From Bacillus_BD sp963708895 (GTDB lineage Bacteria > Bacillota > Bacilli > Bacillales > Cytobacillaceae): a stretch of DNA of 64,000 bases. The stretch covers positions 62,001-126,000 of the forward strand of contig CAVPUE010000002.1 of the NCBI GenBank assembly GCA_963708895.1, given 5' to 3'. A program made the translations under genes and the position numbers. The notes beneath the pieces are model-generated. The model ran no database searches. It was not told where the DNA came from and was given only the letters and a program-made list of their open reading frames with translations. This document shows, piece by piece, positions 57,360-64,000 of the stretch (position 1 is the first letter of the stretch; each line of letters begins with the position of its first letter).

Positions 57360-59501
57360 CTATAATTGGTTTTTGCAAATAATCGCTTGAATAACAAAAT
57401 AGTCAATTTCTCCATTTAACGCTTCATAAATAGGTTTTAGTTTATCACTATTGGAATCTCGAATCGTATCTAACACTCTTTTTTCAGTATCATCATCAAA
57501 AATCTCATTCCACTTCATTTCATGCCCTTCTTCAGCGCTTCGAATAATATGCTTTTGAATTGTTATTTTAGATAATTGACGTTTCTTAGCAATTTCATCA
57601 ATGGTTTGTCCTTGTGTGTACCATTCATGTGAAATTAGATGACTCTGTTGTTCATTTGAATTTGTATGTTCTTCACCTTTCACAGCAGGAATCGCTCTAT
57701 TAGAAATTTGAATACTATGCTGAAGTACGAACTCTTTAATACTATCAATAAAGGCTTGGCCATATTTTGAAAATTTGCTTTGCCCAACCCCTTTTATTTG
57801 GAGCATGGAAGCTTCATCGCTAGGAAAGTAACGACTCATTTCTTTCAATGTACTATCTGAGAAAATGATAAAAGGTGGCACATTTTCTTCAGCAGCGATT
57901 TTTTTACGTAAAATACGAAGGTTCTCAAATAAATCTTGATTTTCCGCTCGTTCATCAATCTCCATAACAGGAGTAACAGTCTTTTTCATCCAAACCGTTT
58001 CTTCGCCTTTTAGTACAGGAACTGCTTTTGGTGTTACTTTCACAACCGGAAACTTGCCATCTGTTAAATGCAAATAATCCTCTGTGAGTAAGTAATTGAT
58101 GGTATCGACAATATCTTTTTCTTTTTGTGACCGTAACAGTCCATATGTGGATAATTCATTAAACCCTAGCTCACGAATTCTCTTTTGGCTCGATCCCTTC
58201 AAAACTTGTGCGATTAAGGTGACCCCAAATCGTTCTCCCATTCGTTTGCAACAAGAAAAGATCATTTGTGCTTCACGGGTAATATCCACTTTTTCACGCT
58301 GATCTGTACAATTGCTGCATTTTTGACAATTCATTACTTGACTGGTTTGATCAAAATAACGAATGATATAGGATTGTAAACATTCCTCTGTGTGGCAATA
58401 CCTAATCATTTGATTCAATTTATGATATTCTTGCTCTCTTTTTTCACTATTTAGGTTTGTTTCTTCAATCAGAAACTTTTGTAATTGAATATCTTGCTTT
58501 GAAAATAAAAGATAACATTCACTTTCTTCCCCATCACGCCCAGCACGACCTGCTTCTTGGTAATAGGCTTCAATATTTCTTGGTAAATTGTAATGAATCA
58601 CAAATCGCACATTACTTTTGTCGATACCCATACCAAACGCATTGGTTGCAATAATAATTTCTTTTTCATCGTATACAAATTGATCTTGTGCCTGTTTTCT
58701 TTCTTCTTCACGAAGTCCTGCATGATATTTTGCTACAGAGTACCCTTGGATCGATAAATATTGATGGAGACCATCTGTTTCTTTTCTACTTGATGTATAA
58801 ATAATCCCTGATTGGTTCCTATGCCCATTTAAATAATTGACAATGAAGTCCCGCTTATTGACACCCTTTACGACTTGAAAAGATAAGTTTTCACGGGCAA
58901 AACCCGTTTTAAAAGTATCTTGATGTTCAATTTGCAATAGGGAACAAATCTCGTCAGCAACGTTTGGGGTTGCAGTTGCTGTTAAAGCAACGATAACGGG
59001 ATGTTGTTTTAATTTCTTTAATGATGAAACGATAGACCTGTAGCTCGGTCGAAAATCATGTCCCCATTGAGAAATACAATGGGCTTCATCAAAAGCAATC
59101 AATGGAATGTCAATTGAATTCAAGATGTCAACAAAGTAATCCGAATCAAATCGCTCTGGCGCTACATAAACTAGTTTGAAGGCTCCCTGACGAATCAAAT
59201 CGGTCTGTTCGCGAAGTTCTTTTTGGCTGAGTGAGCTATTAATAAATGTAGCTGGAATATCTGAGGCGGTAAGAGCGTCTACCTGGTCTTTCATGAGAGA
59301 AATAAGAGGGGAAATAACAATCGTAGTTCCGGGGAAAAGGAGAGCAGGGATTTGAAAGCAAATCGATTTCCCACCGCCAGTTGGTAAGATCCCAAGGCTG
59401 TTTTTTCCATTAAGAATATTTTCAATAATTTCCTCCTGACCTTCTCTAAAATCAGTATAACCATAATATTGTTCTAACGCATTTTTAGCTTGCTTTAACA
59501 A
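57360..59501 (-). CDS. recQ: RecQ family ATP-dependent DNA helicase
   Basis: 3'-5' DNA helicase for repair and fork restart. Helicase motifs: YTDFREGQEEII, Walker A LPTGGGKSICFQIP, DEAHCISQWGHDFRPSY, motif VI YYQEAGRAGRDGEES. Zinc subdomain with CQKCSNC, winged-helix RQC, HRDC domain at about residues 515-590 and an extra C-terminal helix-turn-helix (GQTIDEIAKKRQLSKITIQK). TTG 59501 (MLKQAKNALEQYYGY) follows AGAGGTGA; GTG 59510 is the alternative. 713 residues. Occupies the place where B. subtilis has ysmA. Confidence 0.9.
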   Translation of the reverse strand: MLKQAKNALEQYYGYTDFREGQEEIIENILNGKNSLGILPTGGGKSICFQIPALLFPGTTIVISPLISLMKDQVDALTASDIPATFINSSLSQKELREQTDLIRQGAFKLVYVAPERFDSDYFVDILNSIDIPLIAFDEAHCISQWGHDFRPSYRSIVSSLKKLKQHPVIVALTATATPNVADEICSLLQIEHQDTFKTGFARENLSFQVVKGVNKRDFIVNYLNGHRNQSGIIYTSSRKETDGLHQYLSIQGYSVAKYHAGLREEERKQAQDQFVYDEKEIIIATNAFGMGIDKSNVRFVIHYNLPRNIEAYYQEAGRAGRDGEESECYLLFSKQDIQLQKFLIEETNLNSEKREQEYHKLNQMIRYCHTEECLQSYIIRYFDQTSQVMNCQKCSNCTDQREKVDITREAQMIFSCCKRMGERFGVTLIAQVLKGSSQKRIRELGFNELSTYGLLRSQKEKDIVDTINYLLTEDYLHLTDGKFPVVKVTPKAVPVLKGEETVWMKKTVTPVMEIDERAENQDLFENLRILRKKIAAEENVPPFIIFSDSTLKEMSRYFPSDEASMLQIKGVGQSKFSKYGQAFIDSIKEFVLQHSIQISNRAIPAVKGEEHTNSNEQQSHLISHEWYTQGQTIDEIAKKRQLSKITIQKHIIRSAEEGHEMKWNEIFDDDTEKRVLDTIRDSNSDKLKPIYEALNGEIDYFVIQAIICKNQL

Positions 59502-59630
59502 CGAAATCACCTCTCTAGAATTAACTTCAGTTTACCACTAGTGATAAGAGTTGATAAGGTTGTTTATAAAAAAGATTAATCCGCAAATGCCTATTTTAAT
59601 ATTTTATGACTTTGTTATCGAAATATAGTC

Positions 59631-59658
59631 ACTTCAAATCTTTCTCTTACATATGATA
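59631..59658 (+). promoter_or_regulatory. Sigma-K promoter of gerE
   Basis: AC at 59631, 17-base gap, CATATGATA at 59650-59658, matching the sigma-K pattern AC-N16/17-CATANNNTA, about 65 bases upstream of gerE. Confidence 0.65.
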
Positions 59659-59722
59659 TCGTGACTAAATATATACCCATCCCGCAGTTTATTGCTGGCA
59701 GAGGCAAGGAGGGTTACAATAC

Positions 59723-59947
59723 TTGAAAGAGAATGAATATACTCACAAGCCATTACTCACCAAACGAGAAAGAGAAGTATTTGAACTGTTAGTACAAGAT
59801 AAAACAACAAAAGAAATCGCGGGAGAGTTATTTATCAGCGAGAAAACAGTTCGAAATCACATTTCTAACGCCATGCAAAAATTAGGCGTAAAGGGGCGTT
59901 CTCAAGCAGTAATTGAGCTCCTTCGTATGGGAGAGCTTAAACTTTGA
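59723..59947 (+). CDS. gerE: Spore germination/coat transcription factor GerE
   Basis: 74-residue LuxR-type helix-turn-helix regulator of late mother-cell and spore coat genes: LTKREREVFELLVQDKTTKEI and ISEKTVRNHISNAMQKLGVK. TTG start after AAGGAGGG. Expected to be transcribed by sigma-K, and a matching promoter is visible. Confidence 0.95.
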   Translation: MKENEYTHKPLLTKREREVFELLVQDKTTKEIAGELFISEKTVRNHISNAMQKLGVKGRSQAVIELLRMGELKL

Positions 59948-59949
59948 AA

Positions 59950-59982
59950 TTAACCGGTATCCTGTAATGGGATATCGGTTAA
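59950..59982 (+). terminator. Stem-loop after gerE
   Basis: TTAACCGGTATCC and GGGATATCGGTTAA pair (with one mismatch), followed by a short T-rich stretch. Confidence 0.7.
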
Positions 59983-60100
59983 ATACGTTTTTAAGGAAAA
60001 TATTACAAAATGGTCATATTGTAAAAGGATTGTTCTTGTAATTTTGATAAAAAAGATAGAAAATAGAAATTGCTGTATGCTATTGATATAGGAGTAGGTT

Positions 60101-60916
60101 ATGTTGAAAAGACCAATTGGAGTTATTGATTCAGGAGTGGGCGGTTTAACTGTAGCAAAGGAAATTATGCGCCAACTACCAAATGAACAGATTATTTATT
60201 TGGGAGATACTGCTCGTTGTCCATATGGACCTGGTCCACCTGAAGAAGTAAAAAGATTCACATGGCAGATGACGCAGTTTCTATTAGAAAAAGAAATTAA
60301 GATGTTAGTGATTGCTTGTAACACGGCAACGGCCGTTGTATTAGATGAAATAAGTGCGGAACTCTCTATACCTGTTCTTGGAGTTATTCACCCAGGTGCA
60401 CGCGCTGCGATTAAAGCAACGAAGAATCATCGGATTGGTGTTATTGGAACGGTTGGAACAGTGAAAAGTGCCGCCTATGAAAAAGCACTAAAGCAAATTA
60501 ACAAGCGAACCAAGGTGACTTCGTTAGCATGCCCCAAATTTGTTCCACTTGTTGAAAGTGGAGAATACGAGGGATCTGTTGCCAAAAAAATCGTGGCAGA
60601 AACCTTACATCCTTTAAAAAATAAAGGACTTGATACGCTTATTTTAGGCTGCACGCATTATCCATTGTTAGAACATTTAATTCAAAATGTGATGGGATAT
60701 GGAGTGAAGGTAATTAGCTCTGGAGAAGAAACAGCTAGTGAAGTAAGCACGATTCTTTTTCATAGTAGCTTATTAAATATTGAGGCGAGTGAACCAGAAC
60801 ACTTTTTTTATACAACTGGTTCAAAAAGGATGTTTTCGAAAATCGCATCCGATTGGTTACAACAACCCATCAAGAATGTCACTTCCATCAAATTAGGACA
60901 AGAACCTCAGAGGTAA
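60101..60916 (+). CDS. racE: Glutamate racemase
   Basis: Makes D-glutamate for peptidoglycan. IGVIDSGVGGLTVAKEI, catalytic cysteines in VIACNTATAV and LGCTHYPLL, and LGDTARCPYG. 271 residues. Position between gerE and gerM fits RacE. Essential in B. subtilis. Confidence 0.95.
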   Translation: MLKRPIGVIDSGVGGLTVAKEIMRQLPNEQIIYLGDTARCPYGPGPPEEVKRFTWQMTQFLLEKEIKMLVIACNTATAVVLDEISAELSIPVLGVIHPGARAAIKATKNHRIGVIGTVGTVKSAAYEKALKQINKRTKVTSLACPKFVPLVESGEYEGSVAKKIVAETLHPLKNKGLDTLILGCTHYPLLEHLIQNVMGYGVKVISSGEETASEVSTILFHSSLLNIEASEPEHFFYTTGSKRMFSKIASDWLQQPIKNVTSIKLGQEPQR

Positions 60917-60934
60917 ATAAGGGGTTCTTTTTAT
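60899..60934 (+). terminator. Terminator at the end of racE
   Basis: AAGAACCTC and AGGGGTTCTT pair, overlapping the racE stop, then five Ts. Confidence 0.7.
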
Positions 60935-61035
60935 TTTAAACTTTGAAGTGCTTGTATATTTTTTCATCCAAAGGCGGTCTAATTTGAAAAAAAGCCCGTA
61001 TATATGTAGTACAAACTGTCTTTGGAGGGATTGTA

Positions 61036-62139
61036 ATGCCTAATTCTAAATATAAGAAGATATTGGCTTCTGTTGTTGTTGTTTCGGCCTTATTCATATC
61101 TGGTTGTGGCCTTATTGGCGGAGAAGAGAAAGTATCTGAAATTGATCCACCTCAGGAAGTTACCTATACAGATCAAGACATGGAGAAGATAGAGACTACT
61201 GAAGAAAATGCTGAAAAAGAAGAAACGGAGAAACAAGATACGAAGCAAGGAGAAAAGGAAGCTGTAGAAGAAACGATTAAAACGGAACTATATTTGATTG
61301 ATAAAAATGGATATGTCGTTCCGCAAACGCTTGATTTACCAAAAACAACTTCTATCGCTACACTAGCATTGGAATATTTAGTGAAGGATGGACCTGTAAC
61401 GGAAATATTACCAAATGGTTTCCAAGCGGTTATTCCTGCTGAGACGAAAGTCAGTGTAGATGTGAAGGATAAAGTAGCCACAGTTGATTTTTCAAGGGAG
61501 TTTAAGGATTATCAAGCAGAAGATGAAATGAAAATTCTCCAATCCATCACATGGACATTAACTCAATTTGATTCAATCGAAAAAGTAAAGCTACAAATGA
61601 ACGGTCATCCACTTGAGGAAATGCCAGTAAATGGAACACCTATTAGTGGTGAGTTATCAAGAAATGATGGTATTAATTTGGATGTATCCGATTCGGGAGA
61701 TATTACAAATACAAGACCGGTTACTGTATATTATATTGGTGGTGAAAAGGAACAGTATTATTATGTTCCAGTAACGAAACGGGTAAGCAATAATGAACAG
61801 GATAACATTACAGCCGCTGTAAACGAACTTATTGATGGACCTAATGTGTCGTCCAAGCTATTAAATGAATTTAGAGCAGAAGTAAAATTATTAGAGGATG
61901 CACAAGTTAAAGATGGTCTTGTCACATTGGATTTCAACGAATCAATCTATAATAGTTTTGAGGAAAAAAGAATCTCTGAACATGTTCTTAATACACTCGT
62001 TCTTTCATTAACTGAACAGCCAGGTATTGAAGGAGTGGCAGTAACGGTAAATGGAAAAGCAGACCTAGTTGATGAAGAAGGAAAAAAATTAACAGAGCCC
62101 GTAACTCGACCAGAAAAAGTAAATACAGGTAGTTTTTAA
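61036..62139 (+). CDS. gerM: Germination lipoprotein GerM
   Basis: Signal peptide with lipobox LFISGCGLIGG (Cys at about residue 24), an acidic Glu/Lys-rich linker (about 45-80), then two GerMN (SpoIID-interacting type) domains at about 85-210 and 225-350 (TAAVNELIDGPNVSSKL, GLVTLDFNES). 367 residues. Needed for sporulation and germination in B. subtilis. Extracytoplasmic, membrane anchored. Confidence 0.92.
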   Translation: MPNSKYKKILASVVVVSALFISGCGLIGGEEKVSEIDPPQEVTYTDQDMEKIETTEENAEKEETEKQDTKQGEKEAVEETIKTELYLIDKNGYVVPQTLDLPKTTSIATLALEYLVKDGPVTEILPNGFQAVIPAETKVSVDVKDKVATVDFSREFKDYQAEDEMKILQSITWTLTQFDSIEKVKLQMNGHPLEEMPVNGTPISGELSRNDGINLDVSDSGDITNTRPVTVYYIGGEKEQYYYVPVTKRVSNNEQDNITAAVNELIDGPNVSSKLLNEFRAEVKLLEDAQVKDGLVTLDFNESIYNSFEEKRISEHVLNTLVLSLTEQPGIEGVAVTVNGKADLVDEEGKKLTEPVTRPEKVNTGSF

Positions 62140-62239
62140 ATAACCAATTTTGTTATACTAGATACGAATGGAAAAGAGTGGGCAGTGATGCCGACTCTTA
62201 TTCTTTTTGAAAAATAAAGTAGTGATTGGGGGAGTAGTA

Positions 62240-62851
62240 TTGCAAAGCGTGATTATCGCTACAAAAAATGCAGGCAAGGCGAAAGATTTTGAGAGAATCT
62301 TGAAACCATATGGAGTAGAAGTTAAAACATTGTTAGATTTTCCTAGCATTGAGGATGTTGAAGAAACGGGAAAGACATTTGAGGAAAATGCAATTCTGAA
62401 AGCAGAAGCAATTAGTAATAAATTTAACCAAATGGTTATTGCAGACGACTCTGGTATTATGGTGGATGCTCTTGATGGAAGACCTGGTGTTTATTCTGCA
62501 CGATATGCTGGAGAAGATAAAAATGATGAGGCTAATAATCAAAAAGTATTAGAAGAAATGACCAATGTGACGGAGAATGATCGGACTGCACGTTTTTATT
62601 GTGCCATAGCGGTGGCGATACCAAATAAGCCAACCATAACCGTTAATGGAACTTGTGAAGGGAGTATTCTTTTTGAAGGACGTGGGACAAATGGTTTTGG
62701 TTACGATCCGATTTTTCTCGTTACTTCTCTAAAAAAGTCAATGGCAGAACTTACTCCAGAAGAGAAAAATGACATAAGCCATCGGGCGAATGCAATGAAA
62801 AAACTAGAAAGCCAATTAACGGAGTTTTTTAGGAAAGGAAACGAAGAATGA
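62240..62851 (+). CDS. rdgB: XTP/dITP diphosphatase (RdgB/Ham1, YsnA)
   Basis: House-cleaning hydrolase of non-canonical purine triphosphates. IIATKNAGKAKDFERIL N-terminus, ADDSGIMVDALDGRPGVYSARYAG, GFGYDPIF and SHRANAMKKL. TTG 62240 after GGGGGAG. 203 residues. Overlaps the next gene by ATGA. The rph gene that normally sits between gerM and this gene is absent. Confidence 0.94.
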   Translation: MQSVIIATKNAGKAKDFERILKPYGVEVKTLLDFPSIEDVEETGKTFEENAILKAEAISNKFNQMVIADDSGIMVDALDGRPGVYSARYAGEDKNDEANNQKVLEEMTNVTENDRTARFYCAIAVAIPNKPTITVNGTCEGSILFEGRGTNGFGYDPIFLVTSLKKSMAELTPEEKNDISHRANAMKKLESQLTEFFRKGNEE

Positions 62852-63363
62852 AAGTCCTTTTTGTGAGCGATAGCCATGGTTTAACAGCAGAACTTGAAAT
62901 GTTGGTTGAAAAACATCAAGATGAAGTAGAACTTTTTATTCATTGTGGAGATTCGGAACTTGCTCCAGACCATCCTGCTTTACAGAATTATGTAGTAGTT
63001 GGTGGAAATTGTGATTTTGATGATCGATTTTCGGAAGATATTGTTGAAAAAATCGGTAATAAAACAATCTTTATCACTCATGGACATAAATATTCAGTAA
63101 AGTCGAGTCTGATGAAGTTAGCTTATAAGGCAAGGGAAGCAAATGCAGATATTGCCTGCTTTGGGCATTCACATTTTCTCGGAGCAGAAATGGCACAAGG
63201 AATCCTCTTTATCAATCCAGGAAGTATCAGATTACCTCGTGGTCGAAAAGAAAAAACATATGTGATTGTAGAAATAGTTGAAGAGGGTTATGAACTTCGT
63301 GTCTATGATCTAAATTCAGGTGAAATGAAAGAGTTAACACAACACTTTTCTCTACCATTCTAA
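62848..63363 (+). CDS. ysnB: YfcE-family metallophosphoesterase (YsnB)
   Basis: Calcineurin-like phosphodiesterase: metal ligands in VSDSHG, HCGDSE, GGNCDF, THGH and FGHSHFLGA. 171 residues, YfcE/MJ0936 class. Translationally coupled to rdgB. Physiological substrate unknown. Confidence 0.92.
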   Translation: MKVLFVSDSHGLTAELEMLVEKHQDEVELFIHCGDSELAPDHPALQNYVVVGGNCDFDDRFSEDIVEKIGNKTIFITHGHKYSVKSSLMKLAYKAREANADIACFGHSHFLGAEMAQGILFINPGSIRLPRGRKEKTYVIVEIVEEGYELRVYDLNSGEMKELTQHFSLPF

Positions 63364-63380
63364 TCGGTAGAGAAAGTTAT
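63347..63380 (+). terminator. Stem-loop at the end of ysnB
   Basis: CTTTTCTCTACC and GGTAGAGAAAG form a stem over the stop codon; T stretch is short. Confidence 0.55.
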
Positions 63381-63451
63381 TTGTGTTAATTTCAAAAATG
63401 ATGTTGACATTTCGATTTAAAATAAATATAATAAATATTGTCTTTGAAATT

Positions 63452-63528
63452 GTCCCAGTAGCTCAGCTGGATAGAGCATACGCCTTCTAAGCGTACGGTC
63501 GGGAGTTCGAATCTCTCCTGGGACGCCA
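63452..63528 (+). tRNA. tRNA-Arg (anticodon TCT)
   Basis: Cloverleaf: acceptor GTCCCAG pairs with CTGGGAC, D-loop AGCTCAGCTGGATAGAGC, anticodon loop CTTCTAA with TCT, T-arm GGGAGTTCGAATCTCTC, encoded CCA. Reads AGA codons. Confidence 0.96.
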
Positions 63529-63566
63529 TCTATATATCAATAATTTGTACATACTACCGAAATGTA

Positions 63567-63598
63567 AACTCATCTATTCTATAGATGAGTTTTTTTAT
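63567..63598 (+). terminator. Terminator after tRNA-Arg
   Basis: AAACTCATCTAT and ATAGATGAGTTT with a 3-4-base loop, then seven Ts. Confidence 0.92.
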
Positions 63599-63691
63599 TT
63601 TAGCTGTGTTAAGGGTAACAAGTCTTACCATATTAAAGACAATTAAAGGTAAAAAATAAAAGGTTATTTAGAAAACATTGATTTTATCGAT

Positions 63692-63706
63692 TTGAAAGCG
63701 AATACA
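63692..63706 (+). promoter_or_regulatory. cre site upstream of the ilv-leu promoter
   Basis: TTGAAAGCGAATACA matches WTGNAANCGNWNNCW at all positions, with its centre about 88 bases upstream of the expected transcription start. In B. subtilis CcpA activates ilv-leu from an upstream cre in a comparable place. Confidence 0.6.
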
Positions 63707-63751
63707 AAGTTTATTATTTCTGTTAATTAGAAATAATTCTTTTTTTTGGTC

Positions 63752-63780
63752 TTGACTCCCGCGAAATTTCAGCGTAAGAT
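63752..63780 (+). promoter_or_regulatory. Sigma-A promoter of the presumed ilv-leu operon
   Basis: TTGACT, 17-base spacer, TAAGAT; leads into the T-box leader. Confidence 0.65.
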
Positions 63781-63786
63781 AATTTC

Positions 63787-64000
63787 AACAAAGAAATTTA
63801 AACACCTTTCAAAAAGAGTAAAGATTAAATTAGTCAAAATTTCGACTGATTTAATTGAAAATTTTAATACATTATAATTTTTTCTGAACATATACTAAGT
63901 TAAAGTGATGAAGAGGACAAGTAATTTATACGTTAGATTGCCAAGAGAGCCGGGGTTGCTGGGAACCGGTGAATCGCGTATTAAATGAACTCACCTCTGA
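63787..64000 (+). promoter_or_regulatory. T-box riboswitch (5' part), leucine CUC specifier
   Basis: Stem I starts at AGTGATGAAGAGGACAAG (63904) with GAACTCACC at the right edge, where CTC (Leu) is in the specifier position, as in the ilvB leader of B. subtilis. Cut by the window end, so the T-box sequence and downstream gene are not seen. Confidence 0.8.

Overview
This is a low-GC chromosomal segment from a spore-forming member of the Bacillaceae. The gene order follows the Bacillus subtilis dnaE-to-ilvB arc closely, and sporulation or germination genes (sspI, gerE, gerM, ytvI and ytaF homologues) are present. Species cannot be named from the sequence alone. No prophage, CRISPR array or transposase gene was seen.

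Layout: dnaE (5' end cut off by the window), malic enzyme, accD-accA, pfkA-pyk (1-9.5 kb); ytvI on the minus strand, ytwI, then the TCA block citZ-icd-mdh (9.5-15.6 kb); phoP-phoR, polA-mutM-ytaF-coaE-gapB-nrdR (16-25.8 kb); the primosome genes dnaB-dnaI, then ytxC (25.8-29.2 kb); T-box-thrS, L20 leader-infC-rpmI-rplT (29.2-33 kb); membrane genes and ysdC, sspI, ysgA (33-36.8 kb); T-box-pheS-pheT, rnhC, zapA, cvpA, polX, mutS2, yshE (36.8-47.4 kb); lcfA, trxA, uvrC, lysC, yslB (47.4-53.7 kb); sdhCAB, recQ, gerE, racE, gerM, rdgB, yfcE-like phosphoesterase, tRNA-Arg (54-63.5 kb). The window ends inside a leucine-type T-box leader that should precede ilv-leu.

Together the genes cover central carbon flow (glycolysis, malate-pyruvate, TCA, gluconeogenic GAPDH), fatty acid synthesis and activation, DNA replication and repair, translation, phosphate signalling and late sporulation. 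Recognisable control elements include two complete T-boxes (Thr, Phe), a partial one (Leu), an L20 autoregulation leader with an AUU start for infC, a CcpN-like box at gapB, a cre at ilv-leu, a sigma-W promoter at ysdB and a sigma-K promoter at gerE.

Two patterns stand out. (1) Fifteen frame breaks occur in twelve otherwise well-conserved genes (dnaE, pyk x3, coaE, gapB, ytxC, ysgA, pheT, rnhC, mutS2, lcfA, yslB, sdhA x2), and every one has the sense of one extra base. Removing one base restores full-length proteins. The simplest explanation is insertion-biased sequencing error; widespread +1 recoding is the exciting but unproven alternative. (2) A family of about 181-bp non-coding elements with terminal inverted repeats beginning GGCT is present in six copies. 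The clearest copies have 8-bp target duplications. Two copies flank mdh in inverted orientation, two are in tandem upstream of polA, and one fills the uvrC-lysC gap where a lysine riboswitch would be expected.
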